This document shows positions 46,150-55,151 of a stretch of DNA of 64,000 nucleotides, piece after piece. Position 1 is the first letter of the stretch, and every line of letters starts with the position of its first letter. The position numbers and the translations under genes were made by a program. The notes under the pieces were generated by a model that was given only the letters and a program-made list of their open reading frames with translations, did no database searches and had not been told where the DNA came from. Source of the stretch: Bradyrhizobium canariense (GTDB taxonomy: Bacteria; Pseudomonadota; Alphaproteobacteria; Rhizobiales; Xanthobacteraceae); the NCBI RefSeq assembly GCF_019402665.1, contig NZ_VSST01000016.1:1-64000 (forward strand), given 5' to 3'.

Positions 46150-47075
46150 CGCGTGATCTCCTGCCTGATGTCGACGGTGCGCAGGATCAGCGAGACGATC
46201 GCGACCAGCACCAGCGTCAGCAACACTGCGCTGGCCGCCGCGCTCGGATATTGCAGCACGCCGACGTCCTCGTAGAACGCGCTCACCACCGAAGCCGAGC
46301 CGCCGCCGGACATCACCTTGACCACGAAGAAATCGCCCATCACGATCGAGACGACGAAGATGGTGCCGAGGGCGATGCCGCTCTTGGACATCGGCACCAC
46401 GATCAGGCGCATGATGTCGAAACGGCTGGCGCCTGCATCGATCGCGGCCTCGATCAGCTTCTTGTCGATCCGCGCCATGGAATTGAAGATCGGCACAATC
46501 ATGAAAATGGTGAGCTGGTGGACATAGGCGATGACGACCGCCAGGTCCGAGAACAGCAGCACTTCCAGCGGCTGGCGGATCACGCCAAGCCCCAGCAGCG
46601 CCTGGTTGATCAGGCCTTCCTTGCCGAGCAGCGGAATCCAGGAAATCATCCGGATGATGTTCGAGGTCCAGAACGGCACCGTGCAGAGCAGGAACAGGCC
46701 AATCGCCAGCAACTGGTTGCGGACGTGGAAAACCAGGAAGTAGGCGACGAAGAAGCCGATGATCAGTGTGAAGATCCAGGTCACCACCGTGAATTTGATG
46801 GTCGCGAGATACAGCTTCAGCGTCAGCGCCGAATGCAGCACCTCGACATAGCTTGCGAGCGTGAAGCCCGGCGTCAGCCCGCCAAAGCCGTCGGTGGCAA
46901 AGAAGCTCGCGGCCAGCACGACCAGGATCGGCGCCACGAAGAATGGCACGAGCACCAGCACGAGCGGAGACACGTAGAGCCAGCCGGCGAGATTTGCGCG
47001 TGGTGAGATTTGAGCTGGACTAAGAGCTGGACTAAGGCTTGGCTGCATGTCGGCAAACGCCTCGAACTCGGTCAT
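46146..47075 (-). CDS. ABC transporter permease (PotB type)
   Basis: Polytopic permease of about 309 aa with the coupling loop EAAIDAGASRFDIMRLIVVP. Several starts are possible: GTG 47096, ATG 47090, ATG 47075 (chosen; MTEFEAFADMQPS) and ATG 47048, which has GAGG 11 nt upstream. The N-terminus contains a short duplicated LSPALSPAQISP stretch from a 12-bp DNA repeat. It pairs with the PotC-type permease and follows the binding protein. Confidence 0.92.
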   Translation of the reverse strand: MTEFEAFADMQPSLSPALSPAQISPRANLAGWLYVSPLVLVLVPFFVAPILVVLAASFFATDGFGGLTPGFTLASYVEVLHSALTLKLYLATIKFTVVTWIFTLIIGFFVAYFLVFHVRNQLLAIGLFLLCTVPFWTSNIIRMISWIPLLGKEGLINQALLGLGVIRQPLEVLLFSDLAVVIAYVHQLTIFMIVPIFNSMARIDKKLIEAAIDAGASRFDIMRLIVVPMSKSGIALGTIFVVSIVMGDFFVVKVMSGGGSASVVSAFYEDVGVLQYPSAAASAVLLTLVLVAIVSLILRTVDIRQEITR

Positions 47076-47130
47076 TTGGCACCGGCGCATCGCCACGCCG
47101 GCGCTTCGTTCACGTCAGGAAAAGCAGGTT

Positions 47131-48480
47131 TCAGGCCACCTTGAAGTCGTTCCAGCGCTTGTTCATGTAGGCGGCTTCGTCCATCAGCGTGTTCCAGCAG
47201 GAGATGTTCTTGACGCGGTCGAGGAACGAGCCGCCGTCACGCTTGGTGCCGCTCTTCTCCATTGGCACGCCATAGGGGTCGTTGACCACCTCGGGCGCGG
47301 GCTGGCCCTCGTACCAGAACGCCCATTCGGCCGGCGTGAGGAATTTCTTCGCAGTCGAAGGCACCGGGCTGTAATAGCCGTAGCGCGCGACGAAGCCGCC
47401 CTGCCATCCCGACAGATACCAGTTGAGATATTCGTAGGCCGCGTCCAGCTTCTTGCCGGAGAGATGCTTCATCAGCCCCATGCCGTTGCACCAGCCGCGA
47501 TAGCCTTCCTTGCCGTTCTTGATGTTGACCGGCGCGTAGACGCAGGGGATTTCCTTCACGCGTACCGCGGCCACCGCCGGCGACCACATCGACTGGATGA
47601 CCACTTCGCCCGCCGCCATCAGCTGCACCGACTGGTCGAAGGTGGTCCAGGTCGCGCGGAACTGGCCCTGCTTCTTGAGCTCGATCAGCTTGTTGCAGGT
47701 GAAGTCGATCTCCTCCTTGGTCATGTTGCCCTTGTTGCCGTACTTGATCAGCCCGGCGCTTTCGAAGCAGAGCGCGGCATCCATGATGCCGATTGCGGGC
47801 ACGTCGAGGATCGCGGCCTTGCCCTTGAATTTCGGATCGATCAGATCCTTCCATTCCGTGACTTCATGGCCTACGAGGTCGGGGCGATAGCCGATGGAGT
47901 CGGCGTTGTAGACCTGCGGCAGGAAGGTCGCCCATTCGGTCACGCCGTCGTTCAGATCGGTCGAATCCGGCTTGGCGATATACATGGCCTCGTAGGGCGA
48001 GATGCCTTGGCGCGGGATCTTGTGACCGTCGATCTCGCCCTTAGTGAAGATCGGCAGGATGTTGTCGAACTCCTTGACCTTCTTGACCTCGATGCCCTGG
48101 ATCACGCCGCGCTTGGCAGCGAGCTTGGCCTGCCACCCCTCGAGATCGGCGATGTCGACCGTATTAGGCTGGCTTATGAAGCGGTTGATGGCGGCGGAGG
48201 TGTCGAGGTTCTGCATCGTCACCTTGAAGCCGAGATCCTTGGCCGCCTGGTCGCCGATCGCCTTCACCACCGAATAGGACACGCCGACATGGCGCAGCTC
48301 GATGTCCTTGATCTCCTGTGCCCAGATCGTCGGGAATCCGCGGATCGCGTCCGATCCTGCGGCCGCGCCGGCCACCGCCGCAGCGCCCTTCAACAGCGTG
48401 CGCCGGCTCAGTTTTTTCGCAGGCTTGTCGCTCGTCCCCACCGGATTGGCAGTGGATGTCCCCTTGTCCCTGTCAAGCAT
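47131..48480 (-). CDS. ABC transporter substrate-binding protein (PotD type), Tat-exported
   Basis: A 449-aa periplasmic binding protein of the spermidine/putrescine type and first gene of the transport/hydroxylase operon. The N-terminus has a twin-arginine signal, LSRRTLLKGAAAVAGAAAG (Arg26-Arg27), and the mature part includes SQPNTVDIADLEGWQAKLA and WCNGMGLMKHLSGKKLD. Its size is larger than typical PotD (about 350 aa). The ligand is not determined by the sequence. A direct repeat that may be an operator lies about 100 bp upstream. Confidence 0.93.
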   Translation of the reverse strand: MLDRDKGTSTANPVGTSDKPAKKLSRRTLLKGAAAVAGAAAGSDAIRGFPTIWAQEIKDIELRHVGVSYSVVKAIGDQAAKDLGFKVTMQNLDTSAAINRFISQPNTVDIADLEGWQAKLAAKRGVIQGIEVKKVKEFDNILPIFTKGEIDGHKIPRQGISPYEAMYIAKPDSTDLNDGVTEWATFLPQVYNADSIGYRPDLVGHEVTEWKDLIDPKFKGKAAILDVPAIGIMDAALCFESAGLIKYGNKGNMTKEEIDFTCNKLIELKKQGQFRATWTTFDQSVQLMAAGEVVIQSMWSPAVAAVRVKEIPCVYAPVNIKNGKEGYRGWCNGMGLMKHLSGKKLDAAYEYLNWYLSGWQGGFVARYGYYSPVPSTAKKFLTPAEWAFWYEGQPAPEVVNDPYGVPMEKSGTKRDGGSFLDRVKNISCWNTLMDEAAYMNKRWNDFKVA

Positions 48481-48578
48481 GGCAACCCTCGTTGGCTACG
48501 ATGAACGCTGCGCACCGGTCGCCATTGACCGGCTGCGGATGTGATCAATTGCGTGGGAGGCTATGGGCGGGATGTGGT

Positions 48579-48599
48579 GAAGTAAAATTGGAAGTAAAA
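48579..48599. repeat. Direct repeat upstream of the transport/hydroxylase operon
   Basis: GAAGTAAAA occurs twice at 12-bp intervals (48579-48587 and 48591-48599), about 100 bp upstream of the PotD-type start. It is the most AT-rich part of the gap and could bind a regulator. The rest of 48481-48743 shows nothing recognised. Confidence 0.35.
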
Positions 48600-48743
48600 A
48601 TTCGCCGCATAAACGCGGCTAATGGTTCGCCCCGCTGCATCGGCTTTTGGCAGCGCGCATAAGAAGGCGTCAGGACCTGCGTACAAAATGATGGCTTCGA
48701 ACGTGCGGGCCCGCTGGCGCGGCAGACGTGATGAAGGCGGTAC

Positions 48744-50045
48744 TCAGGACCTGAGCTGGTCCCGCGCCGTCTCCGGCGCCATCAGCGTTGCGATGATGGT
48801 GATGACCGACAGCGCGATGATGTAGACCGACACGGCCCAATAAGAACCGGCCCATGCCAACAGTGCCGTCGCAATCAGCGGCGAGAAGCCGCCGCTCAGC
48901 GCGGCGGCAACGTTGGCTCCCAGCGATGCGCCGCTGTAGCGCACCTGGGTACGGAACAGCTCCGGCATGAAGGCCGCCTTCGGCCCGAACAGCAGCGCAT
49001 GCGTCAGTGTCATCGTGACGACGAGCGCGAGCGTGATCAGCGCCGGGTCCCTGGTGTCGAGGAACCAGAACAACGGAAACGCCAGCGCCACCGAGAACAC
49101 GCCACCGGCGAGATACAGCGCTTTGCGGCCGAATATGTCGGACAGCCAGCCTGCGAGGGGCAGCGTCGCGAACTCGACGAGCGCGGCATAGACCACCGCA
49201 TTCAGGATCACCTGCCGCGGCAGACCGAGCTGCGTCGTGGCGTAGACCACGGTGAAAACAGTGAGGAGATAAGCGAGCCCGACTTCGGACACCGTGATGC
49301 CGATCGCGAGCAGGAAGCTGCGCCAGTCGCGGCGCAGGACTTCCAGCGCCGGCTGCGCCAGAACCTCCTTGCGCTCGAGCACCTCCTTGAAGTGCGGGGT
49401 CTCCGCAAGTTTCAGCCGCACGATGAAGCCCACGCCGACGAGCAGGATGCTGATCAGAAACGGCACGCGCCAGCCCCAGCTCAGGAAGTCCGCCTCGGGC
49501 AGCTGCGTCATCAGACCAAAAATGCCGGTAGACGCGGCGACGCCGACGGGGAAGCCGATCTGCACCAGGCTGCCGTAGAAGCCACGGCGGTTGCCGGCGT
49601 GCTCGGCCACCATGACCACCGCCCCGCTCCACTCGCCACCGAGCCCGATGCCCTGGACGAAGCGCAAAATGACGAGAAAGATCGGCGCCCAGACGCCGAT
49701 CTGGCTGTAGGTCGGCAGGCAGCCGATCAGGAACGTGCCCAGTCCCATCGCGATCATGGTGGCGACCAGCATCTTCTTGCGGCCGAGCCGGTCGCCATAA
49801 TGCCCGATGATCGCACCGCCGATCGGCCGCGCGACGAAGCCGACGGCATAGGTCGAGAATGCCGCCAGTGTGCCGACGAAGGGATCGAAGCTCGGGAAGA
49901 ACAGCTTGTTCAGCACCAGCGCCGCCGCCGTGCCGTAGATCAGGAAGTCATACCACTCGATCGCGGTGCCGAGCGCGGCTGCCCACACCACCTGCGCCGT
50001 CGTAGATTTCTCCGCCGCACTGGAGACCCCCGATGCTGCCGTCAT
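48744..50045 (-). CDS. MFS transporter, metabolite:H+ symporter family
   Basis: A 433-aa proton-coupled transporter with 12 predicted helices, related to ProP, ShiA and KgtP. It has AALGTAIEWYDFLIYGTAAA at helix 1, the loop motif GGAIIGHYGDRLGRKK (about 77-91) and GIGLGGEWSGA. I chose ATG 50045 (MTAASG), with GGGG 8 nt upstream; ATG 50051 and 50087 are in frame. The substrate is probably a carboxylate or zwitterion. It is 263 bp upstream of the PotD-type operon on the same strand. Confidence 0.9.
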   Translation of the reverse strand: MTAASGVSSAAEKSTTAQVVWAAALGTAIEWYDFLIYGTAAALVLNKLFFPSFDPFVGTLAAFSTYAVGFVARPIGGAIIGHYGDRLGRKKMLVATMIAMGLGTFLIGCLPTYSQIGVWAPIFLVILRFVQGIGLGGEWSGAVVMVAEHAGNRRGFYGSLVQIGFPVGVAASTGIFGLMTQLPEADFLSWGWRVPFLISILLVGVGFIVRLKLAETPHFKEVLERKEVLAQPALEVLRRDWRSFLLAIGITVSEVGLAYLLTVFTVVYATTQLGLPRQVILNAVVYAALVEFATLPLAGWLSDIFGRKALYLAGGVFSVALAFPLFWFLDTRDPALITLALVVTMTLTHALLFGPKAAFMPELFRTQVRYSGASLGANVAAALSGGFSPLIATALLAWAGSYWAVSVYIIALSVITIIATLMAPETARDQLRS

Positions 50046-50395
50046 TGCCATGCCCCACAATTTCCGGGTGGCATCATGGCTAAACATGATTGCGGTTGCA
50101 ACTTGCGGGAGTGTTAGTTCTCCCCAGATCACGATGCGAGATTTTTCTCGCGCCACTGCCTCCTCACCGTCGTCCCGGTGAAGGCCGGGACCATAACCAG
50201 AAGGGGAGTTTGGCGAGGACGCGTGCTCCGGTACTGCGACCGCCCGGCATCCAGAGATCACGCGGTATGGGTCCCGGCCTTCGCCGGGACGACGTGCAGC
50301 CATTATTCGCCATTGACAAACTTATTCAACATTATCTAACTTGCTCTCACAATAACAAGCCGCGCCAAGCGGCCCATAAACGAGAGGGAACGACG
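50046..50395. other. Gap between MFS transporter and LivK-like gene
   Basis: This 350-bp divergent region holds an inverted repeat (50168-50294, listed separately) and, closer to the plus-strand gene, an AT-rich stretch with TTGACA at 50313-50318. The latter is a possible -35 element, but I find no convincing -10 at standard spacing. There is no gene I can support. Confidence 0.6.
50168..50294. repeat. 25-bp inverted repeat in divergent region
   Basis: Arm 50168-50192 (CGTCGTCCCGGTGAAGG start) and arm 50270-50294 are reverse complements at 24 of 25 positions. Each arm is also a small hairpin around CCCGG and CCGGG. It is the same style of element as those at 36867 and 54181. Confidence 0.8.
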
Positions 50396-51610
50396 ATGAG
50401 AGGGCTTTTGGCCTGCGCTATGCTCGGGGCCATGACTTCGGCTGCCATAACCACCGTTGCGAACGCGCAAATCTCCGACGACGCTGTGCGGATCGGCGTG
50501 CTGACGGATCTGTCGAGCTGGGGCCGCGACAACAGCGGGCCAGGCTCCGTGGAGGCCGCGAAAATGGCGGTGGAGGAGTTCGGGCCCACCGTGCTCGGCA
50601 AGCCGATCGAGATCATCAGCGCCGACCATCAGATGAAGACCGACGTCGGCGTGCAGATCGTGCGCGGCTGGTTCGACAACGGCAAGGTCGATGCCGTCGT
50701 CGACATCCCCAATTCCGGCATCGCGATCGCCGTCCACAACATGGTGCGCGAGCGCAACAAGATCGCGCTGCTGTCAGGCCCCGGCGCGAGTTCGTTGACC
50801 GACGAGCTTTGCAGCCCGAACACCGTGCACTTCACCTATGATACCTACGCGCTGTCGAAGGTGACGGCCTCCGCCGTGATCAAGGAAGGCGGCAAATCCT
50901 GGTACTTCATCACCGCCGACTACGCCTTCGGCCAGCAGCTCGAGAAGGACGCCACGCGCTTCATCAACGAGATGGGCGGCAAGGTCTTGGGCGGCGTGAA
51001 GCACCCGACCAACACCGCCGATTTCTCCTCTTTCGCGCTGCAGGCGCAGAGCTCGAAAGCCGAGGTCGTCGCGTTCGCGAATGCCGGCCAGGACACCGAC
51101 AATGCCATCAAACAATCCGGCGAGTTCGGCCTGGTCCAGGGTGGTCAGAAGCTGGTCGGCCTCCTGATGTTCGACACCGACGTGCATGCGGTCGGCCTCA
51201 AGGCCGCGCAGGGCACCTACATGACCACGGCGTCGTACTGGAACATGGACGAGGCGACCCGCGCTTGGTCGCGGAAATTCTACGAGCGCACCAAGGTGAT
51301 GCCGACCATGATCCAGACCGGCGTTTACGGCTCGGTGCTGCATTATCTCAAGGCCATCAAGGCCGCCGGCACCGATGATCCCGCCAAGGCGATGGCCAAG
51401 ATGCGCGAGCTGCCAATCGAGGATACATTTGTTCATGGCGGAAGCTTGCGCGAGGACGGCCGCGTCATTCGCGACATGTATCTCGCCAAGGTGAAAACAC
51501 CCGAGCAGTCCAAAGAACCGTGGGATTACCTTGAGATCATCAAGACGGTGAAGGGCGAGGACGCGTTCCGCCCGGTCTCCGAGTCCAAATGTCCGCTGCT
51601 CAAGAAGTGA
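50396..51610 (+). CDS. Branched-chain amino acid-type ABC substrate-binding protein
   Basis: Type I periplasmic binding protein of 404 aa (LivK/Peripla_BP_6 family). A Sec signal peptide covers about 1-24 (MRGLLACAMLGAM start, cleavage after ANA). The mature region has RIGVLTDLSSWGRDNSGPGS and the LSGPGASSLTDE ligand region. GAGGGA precedes the ATG. No permease or ATPase gene is adjacent; the next gene, 7 bp downstream, is a flavoprotein, so partners must be elsewhere. Confidence 0.92.
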   Translation: MRGLLACAMLGAMTSAAITTVANAQISDDAVRIGVLTDLSSWGRDNSGPGSVEAAKMAVEEFGPTVLGKPIEIISADHQMKTDVGVQIVRGWFDNGKVDAVVDIPNSGIAIAVHNMVRERNKIALLSGPGASSLTDELCSPNTVHFTYDTYALSKVTASAVIKEGGKSWYFITADYAFGQQLEKDATRFINEMGGKVLGGVKHPTNTADFSSFALQAQSSKAEVVAFANAGQDTDNAIKQSGEFGLVQGGQKLVGLLMFDTDVHAVGLKAAQGTYMTTASYWNMDEATRAWSRKFYERTKVMPTMIQTGVYGSVLHYLKAIKAAGTDDPAKAMAKMRELPIEDTFVHGGSLREDGRVIRDMYLAKVKTPEQSKEPWDYLEIIKTVKGEDAFRPVSESKCPLLKK

Positions 51611-51617
51611 GGCCTGC

Positions 51618-53351
51618 ATGACCGGCAACGAGCGCAACGCAATTGAGACTTACGAGTGCGATGTGCTCGTGGCCGGATCGGGCTGCTCCGGCATGTCGGC
51701 CGCGATCACCGCGCGCTATCGCGGCCTTGACGTGCTGATCGTCGAGAAGGAGCCGCGCTTCGGCGGCACCACCGCGCGGTCTGGCGGCTGGTTGTGGATT
51801 CCCGGGACGTCGCTGGCAAAGGCCTACGGCATCGAAGAGACGCCCGAGCAGGCGCGGACTTACCTGCGGCACGAAGCCGGCAACAACTTTGACGCCGCGC
51901 GCGTCGATGCATTCCTGAGCGCCGGACCCGAGGCGGTCGATTTTTTCACCAGCAAGACGGCGCTCCGTTTCGACATGCCGCTGGTGTTCCCGGACTACCA
52001 CGCCGAGGCGCCCGGCGGCACCCAGGGCGGTCGTTCGATGGTGGCACGCCCGTTCGACGGCCGCGAGCTCGGCGACCAGATCAAGACCCTCGGCATGCCC
52101 CTGCCCGAGCTGACCGTATTCGGAATGATGCTTGGATCCGGCAAGGACATCGTCCATTTCATGCGCGCGACGAAGTCGCTGAATTCGGGGGTCTATGTCG
52201 CAAAGCGCCTGTCGCGGCATCTGATGGACTTGCTGCGCTATGGCCGCGGCATGACGCTGACCAACGGCAATGCGCTCGCCGGTCGCCTGGCAAAATCCGC
52301 GCAGGATCTGAAGATTCCGATGTGGCTGTCCGCGCCGGTACGCGAGCTGACGGTCGAGAACGGCACCGTCACCGGCGCCATCGTCGCCCGCGAGGGACGC
52401 GACGTCCGCATTCGTGCCAGACAAGGCGTCGTGCTCGCCTGCGGCGGTTTCCCGCATGATGTCGAACGGCGCAAAAAGCTGTTCCCGCACGCGCCGACTG
52501 GGAACGAGCATTTTTCGCCGGGACCGACCGGCAATACCGGCGACGGCCTGCGCCTTGCGGAAAGCGCCGGCGGACAGGTCGAGGACCGGCTGCCGAACGC
52601 GGCAGCCTGGGTCCCGGTCTCGGTCACCAAGCGCAAGGACGGCTCAAGCGGTGTGATGCCGCATTTCATCGACCGCGCCAAACCCGGCGTGATCGCGGTG
52701 ATGCGTGACGGCAAGCGCTTTGCCAACGAGGGCAATTCCTATCACGACTTCGTCCAGGCCATGGTGAAGGCTGCGAAGCCCGGCGAGGAGATCGCGGCCT
52801 ATCTCGTCTGCGATCACCAGACGCTTCGGAAGTACGGCCTCGGCTGCGTGCCGCCATTCCCGATGCCGCTAGGTCATCACCTCAAGACCGGCTATCTCAT
52901 GCGCGGCGAGACGCTGGAGGCGCTCGCGGCAAAGGCGGGCATCGACAGCATGGCGTTCGTCGAGACCGTCAAGCAGTTCAATGCGACCGCACCACAGGGG
53001 CATGATGCGGCCTTCGGCAAGGGCTCAAAGGCCTATAACCGCTACCAGGGCGATGCGCTGCACGGCCCGAACCCGTGCGTCGCGCCCATCGAGAACGGTC
53101 CGTTCTACGCCATCAAGATGGTGGTCGGCGATCTCGGCACCTATGCCGGCATCGTCACCGACGAGAATGCGCGGGCGCTGGATGCAGAAGGACGGGTCAT
53201 TCCGGGGCTCTATGCCGCCGGTAACGACATGGCGAGCATCATGGGCGGCAATTATCCCGGCGCCGGCATCACGCTTGGGCCGGCGCTGACCTTCGGCTAC
53301 ATTGCCGGCCGTCATCTCGCCGACAGCGCCGCCAAGCGCAACGCGGCATAA
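51618..53351 (+). CDS. FAD-dependent oxidoreductase (fumarate reductase/KstD-like flavoprotein)
   Basis: A 577-aa flavoprotein of the succinate dehydrogenase/fumarate reductase/3-ketosteroid delta1-dehydrogenase superfamily. The FAD dinucleotide motif VLVAGSGCSGMSAAI (about 16-30) is followed by GGTTARSGGWLWIPG, typical of KstD-like proteins. The C-terminus has GLYAAGNDMASIMGG and YPGAGITLGPALTFGY, which bind FAD and the substrate. There is no signal peptide. It lies between a LivK-like binding protein and an IclR regulator and probably desaturates or reduces the imported compound. Confidence 0.9.
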   Translation: MTGNERNAIETYECDVLVAGSGCSGMSAAITARYRGLDVLIVEKEPRFGGTTARSGGWLWIPGTSLAKAYGIEETPEQARTYLRHEAGNNFDAARVDAFLSAGPEAVDFFTSKTALRFDMPLVFPDYHAEAPGGTQGGRSMVARPFDGRELGDQIKTLGMPLPELTVFGMMLGSGKDIVHFMRATKSLNSGVYVAKRLSRHLMDLLRYGRGMTLTNGNALAGRLAKSAQDLKIPMWLSAPVRELTVENGTVTGAIVAREGRDVRIRARQGVVLACGGFPHDVERRKKLFPHAPTGNEHFSPGPTGNTGDGLRLAESAGGQVEDRLPNAAAWVPVSVTKRKDGSSGVMPHFIDRAKPGVIAVMRDGKRFANEGNSYHDFVQAMVKAAKPGEEIAAYLVCDHQTLRKYGLGCVPPFPMPLGHHLKTGYLMRGETLEALAAKAGIDSMAFVETVKQFNATAPQGHDAAFGKGSKAYNRYQGDALHGPNPCVAPIENGPFYAIKMVVGDLGTYAGIVTDENARALDAEGRVIPGLYAAGNDMASIMGGNYPGAGITLGPALTFGYIAGRHLADSAAKRNAA

Positions 53352-53368
53352 GCCACGCCAGGAGGCGC

Positions 53369-54163
53369 ATGAAGAGAGAGAGCCGCGGCATCCAGTCGAT
53401 CGAGGTCGGCGGAGAATTGCTCCGCGCGCTTGCGAGAAGCGGCGGGCCGATGATGCTGCGCGATCTCGCGCGCGAGGCCGGCATGACGCCGGCCAAGGCG
53501 CATCCCTATCTCGCCAGCTTCTCCCGCATCGGCCTGATCGAGCAGGACGAGGCCACCGGCCGCTACGAGATCGGCGCACTGGCACTGGAGCTCGGCCTGA
53601 TCAGCCTGCGCCGCCTCTCCGGCGTGCGTATCGCCGGACCGAAGATCGCGGCGCTTGCGAGCCAGATTGGGCACGCGGTCTCGCTGGCGATCTGGGGCAC
53701 GCATGGCCCGACCGTGGTGCAGCTCGAAGAACCCGGCCAGCCCGTGCACATCGTGATGCGGGCCGGCTCGGTGATGGCACTGCTGGAGACCGCGACCGGC
53801 CGCGCCTTTGCCGCCTTCCTGCCGGAGAAGACCATCGACGCCGCACTCGCAAGCGGTCTCGATCGTCACGGTGTCGGCTATAACCCGAAGCGGCCGATCA
53901 AGGGCGTGAAGCTCGCTGACATGCTCACCGAAGTGCGCAAGCACGGCCTCGCCCGCGCGCTCGGCGACCCCCTGCCCGGCGTCAATGCGTTCGCCGCGCC
54001 GGTGTTCGACCATTCCGGCCATGTCGCACTGGTGATCACCGCGATGGGGCCGGAAGGCACGTTCGATGCCCGCTGGGACAGCGCGATCGCCCACGCGCTA
54101 CGCGACTGCGCCGGCGGGATCTCGAAGCGGCTCGGTTACGGGATGACGGTTGCGGCGGAGTGA
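53369..54163 (+). CDS. IclR family transcriptional regulator
   Basis: A 264-aa regulator with an N-terminal winged helix (SIEVGGELLRALARSGG, then LREAGMTPAK-type recognition region LAREAGMTPAKAHPYL) and a C-terminal effector-binding domain (about 85-260). GGAGG precedes the ATG. It is 17 bp downstream of the flavoprotein, so it is probably co-transcribed and controls this small operon. The effector is unknown. Confidence 0.92.
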   Translation: MKRESRGIQSIEVGGELLRALARSGGPMMLRDLAREAGMTPAKAHPYLASFSRIGLIEQDEATGRYEIGALALELGLISLRRLSGVRIAGPKIAALASQIGHAVSLAIWGTHGPTVVQLEEPGQPVHIVMRAGSVMALLETATGRAFAAFLPEKTIDAALASGLDRHGVGYNPKRPIKGVKLADMLTEVRKHGLARALGDPLPGVNAFAAPVFDHSGHVALVITAMGPEGTFDARWDSAIAHALRDCAGGISKRLGYGMTVAAE

Positions 54164-54180
54164 GGTTGCCTGCAACCACC

Positions 54181-54287
54181 GCTGTCATGCCCCGCGAAGG
54201 CGGGGCATCCAGTACGCCGCGGCCCATCGGCCCTGTCGCTGCTATCTCGGAGTACTGGATCGCCCGGTCAAGCCGGGCGATGACAGC
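54181..54287. repeat. Compound inverted repeat between convergent genes
   Basis: Outer arms GCTGTCAT...ATCCAGTAC (54181-54215) and GTACTGGAT...ATGACAGC (54252-54287) are complementary at their ends, with an internal hairpin in each (CCCCGCGAAGGCGGGG; GCCCGGTCAAGCCGGGC). It lies between the IclR and SDR genes, so terminator function is likely. Confidence 0.75.
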
Positions 54288-54311
54288 GAGTGTGGGACAA
54301 CCTTCCGAGTC

Positions 54312-55094
54312 CTACTTCTCCTTCACCGGCACCGTGTAGTTCAGGATCAACCGCCCGCCATCCGGATAGATCGTCTGCCCCGTGATATAGGACGCATCGT
54401 CGCTCGCCAGGAACGCGACGACGGAGGCAACCTCGCTCGGCTCGCCGCCACGGCCGGCCGGCGTGCGTGACATCACGGTTTTGCGGGCATCCTCCGAGGT
54501 GTAGATGGACGACGCCACCATGTCGGTCAGGATCGTGCCCGGCCCGACCGCGACGACGCGAATGTTGTGCGGCGCGAGCGCGACGGCGGCCACTGATGTG
54601 AGCTGCTTCATGCCGCCCTTGGACATGGCGTAGGTCGCAAGTGCCGGGATTGCCAGCAGTGCATTGACCGACGACATGTTGATGATGACCCCGCCGCCGC
54701 TACCTTGCGCAATCATCTGCTTGGCCGCCGCCTGCACGCCGAAGAAGGCGCCCTTCAGGTTGATGCCGATGATCTCGTCGAATTCTTCTTCGGATATCTC
54801 CAGGAGGTCCCGGTTGCGGGCGACGCCGGCATTGTTGACCATGATGTCGAGCCGGCCGAACTCTCTTGCAGCCGTTGCGACCAGCTGGTCGACATCGACA
54901 CGCTTGGCGACATTGCCGACGACAGTGCGCAAGGCATCCGGCCGCGCGAGTTCGGCGGCCGTCGCGGCCAAACCCTCGGCATCGACGTCCGAAATGACGA
55001 CCTTGACGCCGTCATCCAGAAATCGCTTTGCGCAAGCCTTGCCGATACCGCGCGCCGCGCCGGTGATGGCGGCGACCTTGCCGGATAATTTCAT
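54312..55094 (-). CDS. Short-chain dehydrogenase/reductase
   Basis: A 260-aa classical SDR using NAD(P)H. It shows TGAARGIG (11-18), NNAG (87-90), catalytic Ser (MSSVNA), Tyr155 and Lys159 (YAMSK) and PDGGRLIL near the end. An Asp at the end of strand 2 (VISDVDAEG) suggests a preference for NAD(H). ATG 55094 has GGAG upstream; a frame to 55121 lacks support. It follows the two TPP subunits by 57 bp on the same strand, so it may reduce their aldehyde product. Confidence 0.93.
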   Translation of the reverse strand: MKLSGKVAAITGAARGIGKACAKRFLDDGVKVVISDVDAEGLAATAAELARPDALRTVVGNVAKRVDVDQLVATAAREFGRLDIMVNNAGVARNRDLLEISEEEFDEIIGINLKGAFFGVQAAAKQMIAQGSGGGVIINMSSVNALLAIPALATYAMSKGGMKQLTSVAAVALAPHNIRVVAVGPGTILTDMVASSIYTSEDARKTVMSRTPAGRGGEPSEVASVVAFLASDDASYITGQTIYPDGGRLILNYTVPVKEK

Positions 55095-55151
55095 GGTCTC
55101 ACTCCAGGATAGCTGCTTCACAGCAGACTGTCGCCGGGTGAGAAACCCGGC

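Noticed and set aside
50313-50342. Sigma70-type promoter starting with TTGACA upstream of the LivK-like gene
   Set aside because: A good -35 hexamer is present but no -10 hexamer lies at 16-18 bp, so it is mentioned only in the gap note.
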